NCBI GenBank assembly: GCA_022559985.1
Contig: JAFJTR010000025.1
Coordinates: 1 to 64,000, forward strand
Origin: Parastagonospora avenae f. sp. tritici 18332-5
Taxonomy: Eukaryota; Ascomycota; Dothideomycetes; Pleosporales; Phaeosphaeriaceae
Direction of reading: 5' to 3'
DNA length: 64,000 nucleotides
Below, piece after piece: positions 32,517 through 45,259 of the stretch. Every line of letters begins with the position of its first letter. Position 1 is the first letter of the stretch. The notes below the pieces were generated by a model. It ran no database searches, had not been told where the DNA came from, and saw only the letters and a list, made by a program, of their open reading frames with translations. The position numbers and the translations under genes are program-made.

Positions 32517-35003
32517 CTAGTACGCAACCATGGCATTCAATCCCGCCAACTCCCGATCAAAGTTCTTATGCTGCGAAATAGCAAACGCATACGCGCTCAC
32601 AAAGTCCTTCGCGCCCTTGGCCATCTGCAGCGTCTCCTTGAAGTTCTCTGGCTGCACCTTGCTGGCGGTAACAACGCCGTAACTCTCAACGACATCGCCT
32701 GCAGTCGAGAATTGCATGCCGGGGAGGTCAACGCACTGCTTGACGAAGGCGACGGCCTCGCCGGTCGCGCCGATGGCTTTCAGGTGGCCGAATGCTTCGC
32801 GGACCCAGTGGATCGCACGGCCATTCTTGCTGAGTGTCTCGATGGACTTGGCACCGCCGGGGACGAAGACGCTGTCGAACATGGTGGAGCGCATGCCTTC
32901 GAGATGATGATCAGCCTTCACGCCTCCAGATGACTTGTCCTCGCCATCGGCAAAGATGTTGTTTCTCCTAGGGCTGATTGTGAAGGGAAGAGCGCCAGTA
33001 GCCGTCAGGGCGGCCTTGATGCCCTCGTAGGCGACCTTGTCGTACCCGTCGGCAATAATGATGGCAACCATGCGAGTCGCGATTGTAGGCTTCTCGGGCG
33101 GGAAATCCACCTGTGAGAGGCCCTTCGCGGTCTTATTGTGCTTCGGTCGCGTCTGTGTTGTAGGCATGTCGCCGCCAACCATGTCCGAGACTTTCTGAGC
33201 GAGCTCGAGATCGATCTCGCAGAGGCGCTCGCAGATGCGGTTGTAGACGAGAGGGTCATCGCAATGGTCAAGCTCGAAGGCGAACGCGTACATAGCGTGC
33301 ATCTTTTCGGGCTCGGAGAGCGAGTTGTAGAACAACTCAGCCTGATTCTTATGTTCGCGGAACTTCTTGCTCTGTGTGCGAGCCTTGATCCCGGCTACCT
33401 TCGCGGGGAAATCGATATACGCGCCCTCGCTGGCCTGGGCAGGAGGCGCAGACTCGAAGCGATTGGGCCAGTAGTTGACCTTGCCCTTAGTAATACCGTG
33501 GCGCATGGCTCCGTCGCGGTTGAAGTTCATAACGGGACATACGGGCTTGTTGATAGGCAACTCTTGCCAATTGACACCCAAACGGGAGAGTTGTGTGTCG
33601 TTGTACGAAAAGTTGCGGCCCTGCAGTAGCGGATCATCACTGAAACCGATACCAGGGACAACATGGCCTGTGCAGAACGCCACCTGCTCAGTCTGGGTGA
33701 AGAACTCGTCAGGGTTCTTGTTTAGCTCCAGCTGACCAATATACCTGATGGGCACGAGCTCTTCGGGCCACACTTTAGTGGCATCGAGGATATCGAACTC
33801 GAAATCGTGCTCCTTAGACTCTGGGATGACCTGGATGCCAAATTTCCACTTAGGATAGGCACCATTTTCAATCGCCGTCCACAGATCCTTGCGGTGAAAG
33901 TCGGGGTCCTGACCAGCGATCTTGAGCGCCTCGTCCCACACAAAGCTGTGAACACCCAACTCCGGGGTAAAAATGAACTTGACGAAGCTTCTCTCGCCGT
34001 TATCGTTAGTGAGTGTGAAGGTGTTCACGCCGAAACCCTGCATCATACGGTAGGAACGAGGGATCGTCCGGTCTGACATGGCCCAAAAGAACATGTGGGT
34101 TGCCTCGGGGTGCATGTACTGGAAGTCTGCGAGGGAGTTAGTGTGTGTTTTGCGGCAGAATGTGATGGTGATAGGTGAGGTTGTACACCCCGAGGCCGTT
34201 TCAACACCCCTCAGACTCCTGAAAGATCTTTGAATCTATCCAGGATCTCTGAATAGGGGAGGAATTTGAGCGGAGAGGACAAAAATCTTCGGGGTACTCC
34301 GACTGCGAAATCTCACGGGACCAAAAACTCACCCCAGAAATTGTTATGCGCCGACTGCGCCTGAGGTATCTCATTATCAGGCTCCGGCTTTCCAGCATGA
34401 ATCACGTCGGGAAACTTCATAGAGTCCTGGATGAAGAAGACGGGAATGTTGTTGCCAACGATGTCCCAATTGCCCTCTTCGGTGTAGAACTTGACGGCAA
34501 AACCGCGGACATCGCGAACAGTGTCAGCAGAACCACGGCTCCCGAGCACAGTTGAGAAGCGCAGGAACACCGGTGTCTCGCGCGATGTGTCGGTGAGCAC
34601 GCCGGCGGATGTAACGTCGGCTGCGGATTCGAAGAGGGTGAATTTTCCGAATGCGCCTGAACCACGGGCGTGGACGACGCGCTCGGGGATGCGCTCGTGG
34701 TCGAATCGTTGGATCTGTACGTGTTAATACCTTGCTGTTGCTTGAAATTGTAATGGACTATACCTTCTCACGCGCGAAGTGGTCTTCCAGGAGCATCGGG
34801 CCCTGCTGGTCCTCGGTCGCGACCTTCAGCCAGTCATCGGTGTTGTTCTGCTTGACACCATAGTCGCTCGTCATCTTCCACTTGGGGTCGTGAACATCCT
34901 TGGTATCAGCCTGCAGCTGCGCGACCTTTGCGTTCTGGACGCCCGTCATTTCTTTCGCCTTGTCTGCAATGTGGGAGGCGGTTGCGAGAATTTGCGACGC
35001 CAT
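32517..35003 (-). CDS. Large-subunit catalase (clade 2), 3 exons
   Basis: Exons (minus) 35003-34764, 34714-34333 and 34126-32517 give 743 residues, the usual length of large fungal catalases. It splits hydrogen peroxide to water and oxygen with a heme. Seen: active-site His95 in RVVHARGSGAFG, the active-site Asn in DIVGNNIPVFF (N168/169), and the heme-ligand Tyr372 in RNFSYNDTQLSRLG. From about residue 590 (MVAIIIADGYD) to the end is the DJ-1/glutaminase-like C-terminal domain of this clade. No signal peptide is visible, which resembles spore-type CatA enzymes rather than secreted CatB/Cat-3 types. The C-terminus (AMVAY) is not a peroxisomal signal. The second intron is 206 bp, long for this window. 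Confidence 0.95.
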
Positions 35004-38000
35004 TGAGCTTCTCAGGAGAATCGCAGAGAAGAATTGGGGTTGTTGTGTGGGTCACGGTGCTCTTACCATTATTACACAGCTGAGCAAACAGGCCCCTCTG
35101 TTTACATTTCGACGTCATTTATACGTCGCAACGTCGACACCGCTACACCTACCTGTAAAACCCCTGCCAGATACTCCTCTTTCAGATCCACAACCGCGAT
35201 TCCTCGGAGCGTAGTCGCTCTACACAGCCAATCAAGACAATAAAGATGACAATCATGACGAGAAAATGCGTATGCACAGCGACTGCCGAAGGTGGCCGGA
35301 TAACCGCGAGTCGCTACATTACCATGTCTGCGCCTGATGGGATTGTAGATGTCCATGCTGAGCAAAAGCTCGCCCCGAATTGTCGTATGAGACTTTTAAC
35401 CTAGCGAGTTCCGCGGACGTCGCTACATGGACGGGGCCGTACCTGGCATCCTTTCCGCCAAAATTTGACAGCCGTGACGTCAAAGTCTCGATGCCTGCGG
35501 GGTTCATCGCAGCGAGACCACATGGAGACTGCCCCGCCCTGACCCACTTACGACTGATGGGTGTCCAACATGACAGAAAGAGAAAAATTGAATACTAACT
35601 GGAAGGCTCTCATTCGTAGGCATTTGCCGTGGAACTTTTGAAGTGATGATGCTCGCGTGAGGGTGGACTAACAAAAACAAATACTAGTTTTGCGACCGCG
35701 CCGCCAACAATAGAACAACAGCTTACATACCTACAACATCACGATGATGATCATGAACACCGTTGGAAGTCGTTGCGCAAAAGCGCACGGATATTCGGAC
35801 AATTTTCTTCCCACCCGATTGCGGCAACACGAGCGGTTACTTCCAGCCTACAGCGCGGCGCGCGTCAAAGCCGCAGGAGACGTCTCCGAAAGCACAAAGT
35901 TTAGACCGGCCAACGCGTCCTCAACGCTAATTCAAACTGCAGATGACCACCCAAAGGTAATCAAATGGTCCCATCGTAGAAAAGGGAGAGGCTTCGAGTT
36001 TGATAAATGAACTTGTCCTAGGCGAAGAGTGCTGGAAATTGTGCTTGCCTATCCATCGGAGTCGGATCCTATGTGCGCCACGCTTGACAAGACATTCAGG
36101 TACCCATCTTATCAAGCGTACTGCAAGACCCAGGTCACGCAATGTTTATGCAGAGGATCGAGTAAGTGCTTGCGTGCGGGCCGATACAGTACATACGAAC
36201 AATCAAATTTATCGTTTGTACATGAAATAAGCAGCAGCCGACGAGCTCCGCTTTCAACTTAGTCCTAGCAGTGATCGCGTCTCGACCAGCAGTATCCAGC
36301 TTGGCATGGCAGGGTGTATGATTGTCGTACTTTAGCGTTGTTCATGCGGCATTGAACAAGTACTTGATCGCTCCGAGGGTCGCGGCGGAAAAAATAATTC
36401 ACATGTCTCGTTGCGTGCTTGGGCAAGACAATCGGCCCGCGATCTGCGACGCGACATGGCCCAGGTACCCAGCAATGCCACATGGCGGCAAGGCCTCTCC
36501 CCGCATTCAGTGGTTGGAGATATGTTCCATGTCGTTGATCAGAAGTGCACCGGGATATCGCGCATCAGGAAGTGATGTGAACTCTGGATATGATACAGAT
36601 CACTGTTGTGCACCGAATCTGGAGCGCGAACGCTTGGTTCTTGTTATCCTTCTCAAAATGTAAGACATCCTATCTTCCCAGATTAACTTTGTCTTGTGCT
36701 GATGGTGCGCAGATTGCTATCGACATCAGCATGGTATCAAGCACTCGAAGATCCGGGATTATGTCGGATGCAAATGACTTGGGATTATCGAAACATACTC
36801 GCGTCCAATTAGCCTGGCATGTTCCTAGGGCCATAATTCATGTTACCGACACTCGCCCATTGGCCGAGACCTTTGTGTTTATAACGTATACCGTCATATA
36901 ACATGCGTGGTACGCGGAGAAATAGTGCTGAGTCGATCGGACGATTCGTGTATGACCAGAGTTACCCCATTCAGTGTGACAGGTCGCCAACGCAAACGTT
37001 GCTGCGACTGCGAGTATTGACGATCTGCATGGCGAGCAGTGTTTGCAATGATGGTCGGCGAAGATGGTCGCGCATCGAGAGAACAACTGTGGTGTCAAAC
37101 ATGGAAAAACAAACTCCGAAGTTTACGCGAACATGGTGACTAGAGGTCAGTGATTGCTTGGCTCACAGATGCCGTTGCGGTCCTTCATGGGCCATGGATT
37201 GAGAAAGGGAAAATGCCGGGACAGAACGCCATCCCCGCAACGCGCGCATCATTAGTGCCACAGACAGCCAGCACAACCGAGCTTGAGATCCCGGTCTGGC
37301 CGGCGCTCCAGCCCGAAAAGCGATGGTTGTAGTCTAAAAGAGTCTCGTCTGGCGCGATAGCGTTGGTATCTGTGCTGAGAACTATGTTTTGTTTTGAAAC
37401 AGCTCCCCGCCGCAGGCTCGAACGCAATGCAATTCATCAAACGATGCTGAATCACCCTGAGTAAGCGAGGGCAGTGGTGCCACGCCATCGAAAGCATGCG
37501 CGGCAGACAGCGGGAGCAAAGGACAGCAACGACGTGTGCTAAGGAAGGTGGGACTGAAGAATCCAGGTGCGGAATGAAGGCCATGCGGGCTCGCTTCTTC
37601 GAAACAAAAGTGCATTCATCTCATGCCACCGACCACGTACGGTGCGCCAATAGGCCTCACAAGGCTGCTGCAGGGTGGTGACGGCAGTCGCTAATGCGAG
37701 CTTGCTGGCCTTGTCGTCAGGTATCTTGTCGCAGCCCAAGGGCCCTTTACTTCTTTTGCTGCCGACGGCGCAGACGCGCAGTGCAGCTCGAGTCGCACAA
37801 TGGCGATCTGGTGCGAAGCGGGCCGGCTGTGCTAGAGCACTTGGGGTCGTGTGGCCCGTTCCATCCCTGGCCGCGCCGTTAGTCCAACGTGAAACGAATA
37901 TTTGACAGGCAACACAGCATGCGTCGTGCGACTTGTGTCGCCGACAACACGCATTGGGGCTTATCGTTTGACCTCGCAACAGCCATATGACCCAAGCAAC

Positions 38001-39984
38001 TCTGCTCTTGTGGATTCGCTGACCTCGGATGGAGAAGATAGCCAAGCGGGTGGGGCATTTGATCCTCTGCAGATGCAACGTCCAAGGGATGCTTGCAACA
38101 TTGTCCGATGGCCTGTCCCATAGTGTTTGCCCAGAGTATGTATGTTCAGCAACGGCAGCATCCGCATAGGCGGCGACTCCCAGAATTCGGCGCGTCATGT
38201 CGAGGGTCGTTTGTTCTGAAAGAGACAATTGAGTTGCCGTTTGTGGACTACGGCTGGACGGGACATTGCACTGGGGCTTCCGTCATGCTTCACTCTCGCT
38301 GTCCGGGCATTGCTGCGCTCAGGATCCACTGTTGCAACGCAAGGCAGGCCTGAGCAAGTATTACTTTCCATGTTGCACCCGCATCCGCTGGAGACGTGGA
38401 GCGAACACGATGCATCGGCGCATGATGTTCAGAGTCTGTCTGTACAAGACGCCCAACTTCGCAGGGCCTGCTAGACAGGGGTGCCATGCGCGACTGTTGT
38501 GCAACTGGAGGAGCGGCTAGGACGCATTCCTCCTGATGGCCAAACGAGTCGCGTCTGGCGAGAGGTGTCTTGTTGAACGCGTCAATCATGTTGCGACTCA
38601 GGGACGCAGGACAGATTCAGAGGTGAGAGGGTCGGACGCCAAGCCCAATATTGGATCACACAAGTGGAGTGATCAGTGATGGCTGGCATGGAGGCGACGC
38701 TGCTGTTGACCGTAGCGCGGCAGACGGCCTCTGCGGCACTGCTGGCAGCCGGCGGCCAGCAAACGCTGTGCTGTGAGGGTGATGCTGGATGGTGCTGGGT
38801 GATGCTAAGTGATGCTCCAGGTCGGCGCTTCCTCCATCACCATCAGCCCTGTGCGCCGTGCAGTGCTGTGCGACCAGAGTGGCCGGCTTTGGTGCTCCGG
38901 TGGATCTACGAGGCTAAGGCGCGGCATCGCAGCGAGAGCCGGTTAATGTTGGGGCGTGCTGGGGCCCTGACTGAGGTCGCGCGTCTGGCGTGTGATGGGC
39001 GCTCCCACTGGGTGCTGGGTGCTGGGCGCTGGGAGACGGAGAAATGTGCGCGCAGAGAGGCAGAGGGCGACGTGCGACGTGCAAAGCGCAAAGCGCAAAT
39101 TCCCCGCGGCTCGGCTTGTTGACGCAAAGTGCCGCAACGACTGGCGGACCCTGACTGCTTTGGGCAACGGCGTCCTGCGAGGGTGCGGCGAGGAGGACGA
39201 GAGGGCCAAGGGACGCTGGGAAGGCTGCGAAAGGGACGACACTGGACAGTCGAGGAACTACGGCTCTGCACGCTGCATCGGCGGGCCTCGCGCGGTGATT
39301 GGGCGAGGCGTGTGCAGACATGGCCAACAGCAGCGGCATGGTCCCCCCAGCTCTCGTGCATGCAGCGCTAGGTAGCTCTTGCCTTCCGCACGGAGGTCAA
39401 CGGCTACACTGGTCGTACTCTTTGCTTTGCAAACGGCAGCGGGCAGCAATCTAACAACTTGCGAGTGAACCGTCTGCCCGGTATGGCTCCATAGGTTATA
39501 AAACTCTCGCGGCGCCCCAGGATAGCTATCCCTTTTGGACGCTTCGACCACCTTGCCCTCGCCCGCACATAACTGCTGCCACCTTGTGCTGCGTGTCGCT
39601 GCGAGGTACCTCGAGCCTGTCATCGCTGCCCACTGCCCTGCCCTTCCGTGTCTGCTATAGCCAGTCGCCCGCGTAACGCCCAAGCCTGGTCCTGACCCTG
39701 ACCTCGACCTTCACTGCGACCTCGACCGCTATCGCTGCCGCCCCCCGCCGGCCTGCCCTTTGTCCTCGCCTCTCCCTCGCCTGCCCGCACTGCCCCGTCG
39801 TGTTCGTGCAATCGTTCGTCGGCCCGCACGCTGCATTGTCTTACGCTGCTGTCTGCGTTGAGAAGGAGCTCCCCGCCCGCCCGCCAATCAGCGCGTCCAG
39901 GCCCCGCCCCGCCTTCCTCGCTCGCTGCGTCGCGACTCCCCTCCACTCGCTTTCGCGGCAGGCGCTCCCCGCTGCTCCTCCACC
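35004..39984. other. Gene-poor region, 5 kb
   Basis: No gene is supported. Many open frames overlap on both strands, which is a property of the base composition and not evidence for genes. From about 37.5 to 39.4 kb the DNA is GC-rich with local low-complexity runs (tgctgggtgctgggcgctggg near 39008; gatgctgg/gatgct units near 38781-38815). From 39540 to 39984 it is pyrimidine-rich and probably the leader of the small gene at 39985. An 88-residue frame at 35744-36010 was considered and not accepted. Confidence 0.5.
39497..39503 (+). promoter_or_regulatory. TATA box (tataaaa)
   Basis: tataaaa followed by a long C/T-rich tract lies 488 bases before the ATG at 39985. The distance implies a long leader or a leader intron. 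Confidence 0.45.
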
Positions 39985-40131
39985 ATGTGCCTCAAAGTGG
40001 TACACAAATACGGCTGCGGCCATGAGACGGCCGCCACGGCGCCGTGCGCCACGTCGAGAACAAGTCCCTGCGGCGTCAACAACGTCAAGACGGTCAAGCA
40101 CGAAGAAAAGTGCGAGCAGTGCGACCACTAA
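39985..40131 (+). CDS. 48-residue Cys/His protein, probable zinc-binding
   Basis: A very short gene starting MCLKVVHKYGCGHETA and ending with EEKCEQCDH. It has cysteines at 2, 11, 21, 29, 43 and 46, and histidines at 7, 13, 39 and 48, arranged as C-x-H and C-x2-C pairs, so one small zinc-binding fold is likely. The pattern KVVHKYGCGH...VKTVKHEEKCEQC resembles a family of tiny conserved ascomycete proteins that begin Met-Cys and contain a CGH motif; this is from memory and needs a search. Support for a real gene: ATG context ccaccATG, a C/T-rich leader, an upstream TATA, and a splice-donor-like gtacgc just after the stop (an intron in the 3' leader is possible). Role unknown. Confidence 0.65.
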   Translation: MCLKVVHKYGCGHETAATAPCATSRTSPCGVNNVKTVKHEEKCEQCDH

Positions 40132-42227
40132 CAGGTACGCCGCCTCTGCTTCCACTTCGGTCATGCACCGCTGGTCTGACCCTCCCACAGACCGCCCGCG
40201 CGGGCTTCACTCGTACACCACACACCACACGACGGGCCACAGCACTCCGCGGGTGCGTCGTCCTGCCCGTGCAACGCGTGCGTGCTTCACTGCACCCGTC
40301 ACCAAGCCCTGCACCCCAGGCGCAACGAGCTGCCTTCGCCGCAGAGGCTCTAGCTCAGCCGCATTCGACGGCGTCACGGCATCTCAAAAAGTACTGGCGT
40401 TCCATTGGCATTAGGATTCACTTGGACCTGGACACCATGAGTCCGGCGTTATACGCACAGGCTGGTGCCAGGACACTTCCCACCTTGTATTACTTCTTTT
40501 TCGTTTCTTCGCGGATATCAGGCTTTTGTAATTGCGTCGCTCGTGCCATGTGCCGACCGCTGAGCCAAACGGGGTTTTCCTATCGTCTCGTTACTACTAT
40601 CATGACATCCCATCACGCACCCATGCGTCTGCAGCTGCGAAACGTGGGAGAACTCGAGCATACCACGATCAATTAATGTATAGGCGTCCGAAACGAGCGT
40701 TATTGCTCTCAAAGCGGACAGCCATCTTCATTCTTCAAACGTTGAGCACCATGTGTACTGTGCGTTGAGTGGTGGGTGAGGACGAAAGTTGGCACCCAAT
40801 CACGCGAGGCTGATCTGCCATACAGTGACAGGCAGCACGGCATATGCACCACCGTTTTTCGCCAATTGCCCTCGCTTACCGCCTTCCAAAGGTTCGCTCG
40901 TGACGTCTGGCACCCAACACCAAACCAACTCCCCAACTTACCCTGGCGTGACATGGTGCCCATTCGCTGCAGATAGTGCTGCGCACAGTCTTGCTATACA
41001 GCCTTGCGCTTGAAACCAGGTAATTACAGTCCATGGATACGCAGAGCTGTCTACACTCGACCCCTGATAGGCCGGCATAAGTAGGCGTCGTCTAAACTAA
41101 GCTTCACGATGCAACACATGCGAGGTGTCGTGAACAGTGTGCGTCAGACGACATGACGCCTGGAACGCATGGCTGCGTAGCAATCCTTCCGCTTGAGCAA
41201 TGGAACGGCCCGTGGCCTTCTCTGGCGAATACAGCCAGCGCTGCATCACAGTCAACAAGACGGTCGGGATGCAATAATGCTACAAGTCACATTGGCTCCC
41301 CACCGTACGACACCTCAAGATCCACCCGGGACGGCAAAGGCGTCAAGCTGGCATGTGATGCTGAGGCCACTCCGCGGCCACAGTAGACACATTTGGGACG
41401 ATCTCCGTATAGCCAAATATACAGCGTATATCTAAAGTCGATATTCGTCAGGTCCCGCATTCGCGCGCAGGCAGCCAACCGGGAAAACGATGTTCTAGAA
41501 GCGATTCAGCCAGACCACAGCTGATTGGCTCTTCCGAGGGCTGAGCCACTTTGTAAGGCCACACCGGTCGGACGTACTAATCATCCTTGCTCCGCCACAT
41601 ATGCGTCGACGACAAGGTTCTGCTCTTCCAACGGTCAGTCCGTGCAGACGTCCAAGGTGGGGATCACGACTGTGCCGTCAAGTGGCGTCGTCTAATTAAT
41701 CTACCAACGAGCAGCAACCCTGACAACGGCCAGGCATGATGCGAGTTCCTCTCTCCGCCTCGCTCCGCCTCGCTCCTTCAAGACACACAGACCAAGAAGC
41801 CCAACGGTGATCTGCCGCATGGGATGCCGCGAACTTGAAGCTGTGGACATGCAGCAGTGCCATGCGGCTCTTCGTCACGTCGTACATCACGCACTAGTCG
41901 GATGATTATGTACAGATGCCCCATACAAGACGCGCGTATTCCCAGGTTGGCTGCAGCTATGGTGACTTGCTTGAGACTCGCGACGAACGTTTCGGTAGGC
42001 ATGGACACGGGACGGCAAGAGATGACCATCTAAACGTTAGGTATTTGCGGCCCGGTAGGAATGCTCATGTCATTGGTGGCATATCACCGTCAACGGTTCT
42101 AAGGCATAAACGAGGTCGAAAAGCTTGGCCAACCATGCGGGCTGAAGCTCGGACGGTCATTTCCGCTTTTGGTCCTAGCAGCCACAACCTACCTTTGTCA
42201 ACTCTAAACTCCACTCCATGCCTAGCA
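40132..42227. other. Gene-poor region, 2 kb
   Basis: No gene is supported. There is a 10-bp duplication (cctcgctccg) at about 41758-41777. The final part is the mdm12 leader. Confidence 0.5.
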
Positions 42228-43538
42228 ATGTCTATTGATATCAACTGGGATACACTGACCGGCGGCGCAGATGGGGCCGCCCGCGCAGAGACAATACGGG
42301 CTTTCATTCACGACAAATTCCAGCAGGTGACGTTACCGAAATTCATCCGATCGGTCCACGTACACTCTTTCGATTTCGGGAGCGCATCCCCGGAAATTGA
42401 GATCAAGGACATCTGCGATCCTCTACCCGACTTCTACGAGGAGGATGAGGATTACCCAGACGATGAAGACGATGACGATGAGGAAGGGGGGCTTGACAGC
42501 GATCCCCGCAACGTCAGTAATTCGGTCAAGGAGTCTTCGCGAGAGCGACAGCCGCGCGAGACAAGCAGAAATGCATCACATGCAAAGGAACAACCTTCAA
42601 GTCAGTCGCGATTAGCCTCGTCGCGCGTCAATTCGAAACCTCCCATCAGTCGTGCGTTCTTGGCACCCAATGACCAACTCACCAGTCCCCTACTACCTAG
42701 GGCCTTGACACCGGGCATTCCTGGTGGGACGTCTAACATCAATTATTTCCATCTTCCGTTGAGCGCCGGCCTGTCTGGTGCAACAACGCCTCTGGCTGCC
42801 GTGGCCGGTGCTCAGCTGCAGGGCTGGCTCGACAATCCCTATGGTCGGCCTTCGACGCCGACAAATATGCGTCGACTTCGCCATGCTGCATCTTTTAATT
42901 CTCTCACTTTGACACCGCAGTCGCATCCGGATCCTAGCTCCCGGCCGTCTTCGCGGCACCAGCACGACGACGAAAGGAGAAGGTCCCTTGCTGAATCTGA
43001 CGACGCCTCGTCCCAGCATGGCTACGACAGGACGCCGTCTGTATCACCTCACCCCATGCGCGAGAAAAGTCCCGAAGACATCCAAGTCGTCGCCCATGTG
43101 CAGTATTCTGGAGATATCAAGATGTCACTTACTGCGGAGATTCTCTTGGACTATCCAATGCAAAGCTTTGTTGGCATCCCACTGAAGCTAAACATTACTG
43201 GCTTAACCTTCGACGGCGTTGCCCTGCTAGCGTCCATCAAGCGTCGAGCTCACTTCTGCTTCCTGTCTCCTGACGATGCAGAAGCGCTAGTTGGTAGCGA
43301 TGCCGGCTTCAATGGACTGCAGACTGACTCAAACGGCGAGAATGCCCAACCCGTACAGCGCCCCAAGATCGGTGGGCTGCTGGAGAACATCCGAGTAGAA
43401 AGCGAAATCGGCGGGCAAGGCTCTGGAAAACAAGTGCTCAAAAATGTAGGCAAAGTGGAGTCATTTGTTCTGGAGCAAGTCCGGCGCATTTTTGAAGACG
43501 AGTTTGTCTATCCAAGTTTTTGGACGTTTCTTGTTTGA
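42228..43538 (+). CDS. mdm12: Mdm12, ERMES complex lipid-transfer subunit
   Basis: One exon, 436 residues, starting MSIDINWDTLTGG, the invariant Mdm12 beginning. Mdm12 sits between Mmm1 and Mdm34 in the ER-mitochondria encounter structure. Its SMP domain (about residues 1-70 plus 275-436) carries phospholipids between the membranes. The SMP start (FIRSVHVHSFDFGSASPEIE) and end (IRVESEIGG... VESFVLEQVRRIFEDEFVYPSFWTFLV) are intact. Between them is a long insert typical of filamentous fungi: an acidic block at about 71-88, then Ser/Pro-rich sequence with several RPSSR-type sites. The frame is open upstream to 41916, but the conserved N-terminus fixes the start at 42228. Confidence 0.96.
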   Translation: MSIDINWDTLTGGADGAARAETIRAFIHDKFQQVTLPKFIRSVHVHSFDFGSASPEIEIKDICDPLPDFYEEDEDYPDDEDDDDEEGGLDSDPRNVSNSVKESSRERQPRETSRNASHAKEQPSSQSRLASSRVNSKPPISRAFLAPNDQLTSPLLPRALTPGIPGGTSNINYFHLPLSAGLSGATTPLAAVAGAQLQGWLDNPYGRPSTPTNMRRLRHAASFNSLTLTPQSHPDPSSRPSSRHQHDDERRRSLAESDDASSQHGYDRTPSVSPHPMREKSPEDIQVVAHVQYSGDIKMSLTAEILLDYPMQSFVGIPLKLNITGLTFDGVALLASIKRRAHFCFLSPDDAEALVGSDAGFNGLQTDSNGENAQPVQRPKIGGLLENIRVESEIGGQGSGKQVLKNVGKVESFVLEQVRRIFEDEFVYPSFWTFLV

Positions 43539-45259
43539 AAGCTTCGCGCGTACCTCGGTGCTGGCTACCTATGTAATTCAGATTTCGATTATGTCTGGCA
43601 CGAGTACGCATCAGCGCAAGCATAGAGAGTCACCTTCGCTCACGATAGGAGGTGTTCCATCGTCTCGTTTGTCACTTGAGCCTTTTCATACAGTGTTGCT
43701 ATAACGCATACGCGCATTGTGGGAGTCTAGTGGAATCATGACCGATGGTCACACATCGGTCTCCACTCTCGAAAGACAGTTACAACGCAGACGAAACGCA
43801 ACGCCTATTGCAAGGAGTGATTTCCCGAGGCCGACACAGCCATCACACCAACTTTATAAGGAACGTGGGTTGGGCGCCCTGCCCTTGACGGATGTGCGCA
43901 GACGGGTCACAGCGTTTTGACAGGTCTGTTACTTGACAGCGGGAGTGACGAGATTAGTCTAAGGCTGTGACCTACGACTTCAAGCACACAGCGAATCGCT
44001 TGACATGCAGGTGCGACTGTCACCAAGGTGTCAAAATCATGTGTCCGCCTTGGCAATGGTTCCGCAAGACAGACCGCCGCCGCGAGCCCTGCACTTTGTG
44101 CTCCCATTACTAGCGCTCCTGACTTTACCACCAATGGCAATCTGTCATGCACAAGACTGATCACGGAACGCTTTGGACGTGATGCATGCTGCCCGACATT
44201 TCCCGCATTTCCCGTCCCATCGCGATGGCTGCTCTTGTTCCCTTACCTGCTGCAGTCGGTACATTCCTGCGGTGCGCAGCACACTACGACGGGCAATTGT
44301 GTTCGATGAAAATGGGCCGCAATTCTCTGCCACACCGATGAGGCATCTCCACAGTCACAGCAGCCAACAAATGGGGGGCGACAGATTAGATACAAGGTAA
44401 AAAATGCAATGCAATGCACTCAACCTGCTCGAACGAGGTCATCACATCGTGATGCTGAGAATGTTGGGAGAGCTCCTCATCACACCGAGACGGAGGATTG
44501 ATTGCGCAATGAAAAATATACAATGGTTGAGAAGGCTCGAGACAGACACCCGGTTATACAACGTGGCTACGATCTATCCTTGGACCATCCGAAAGGTCGC
44601 TTCTCGGCATGCCTAATCACATGCTGGATGGTGATCTACTTCGGGAAATATCAGGATTCGCAAGATTAATATACGCATGAGGTTCAAAGTTGGGCTCACG
44701 GTGTGATGGCCTTGTGTATGTCTTGCAGCATGCGGCACAGGTGGTCAGACTATTGGGGTGCGACACCATCATTGTTCTTCGCTGATAGACATATCAGTCA
44801 ACTAAACACGTGCTAGGCTCGCTGACACGTGATTGTGGTGATTATTCCGCGTTCCATAGACGCTCGCCTGACGCGCACCGGGTTCTAATGTACGATAGCT
44901 CTCGATGAAACAACGCGTTGTTGTAAGATGAGCCAAGGACTGAGAAGTAGATGTCAATACACGGCCCTGGGCTCAGCCTGGGTATTTGGCAATCGGTTAT
45001 ACGGCAACGTCGATGTTGTCGCTTCATGGCGCCACACCAGAGCTCAGTGAAGGGAGAGTGGATCAGCGCCCGCGTTACGTCAGTCTTGGCAGGGTTCAGC
45101 TCCCAATTGCCCCGCCATCACGAGTAGCTGAAACAGACCCTGACCAACAAGCCAACAGGTCCTACCCATTTCTTCTCTTCTGCCCACACCTACAACAACT
45201 ACTTCGCTCCCTTATTGTAGCACATTCTCAAATACCTAGAAGAACCCCCAGCAAATACA
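43539..45259. other. Intergenic, 1.7 kb
   Basis: No gene seen. Short frames only. The last ~80 bases are A/C/T-rich and belong to the het-C leader. Confidence 0.55.

Noticed and set aside
35744..36010. 88-codon frame after an A/C-rich leader
   Set aside because: Leader context is fair and a donor-like gtaatc follows, but there is no motif, signal peptide or convincing second exon.
37539..39361. Long overlapping frames on both strands (up to 229 codons)
   Set aside because: GC-rich sequence suppresses stop codons; translations are low-complexity Arg/Ser/Ala-rich without domains.
39841..40188. 115-codon minus-strand frame over the small Cys/His gene
   Set aside because: Antisense shadow; the plus-strand frame has structured Cys/His spacing and leader context.
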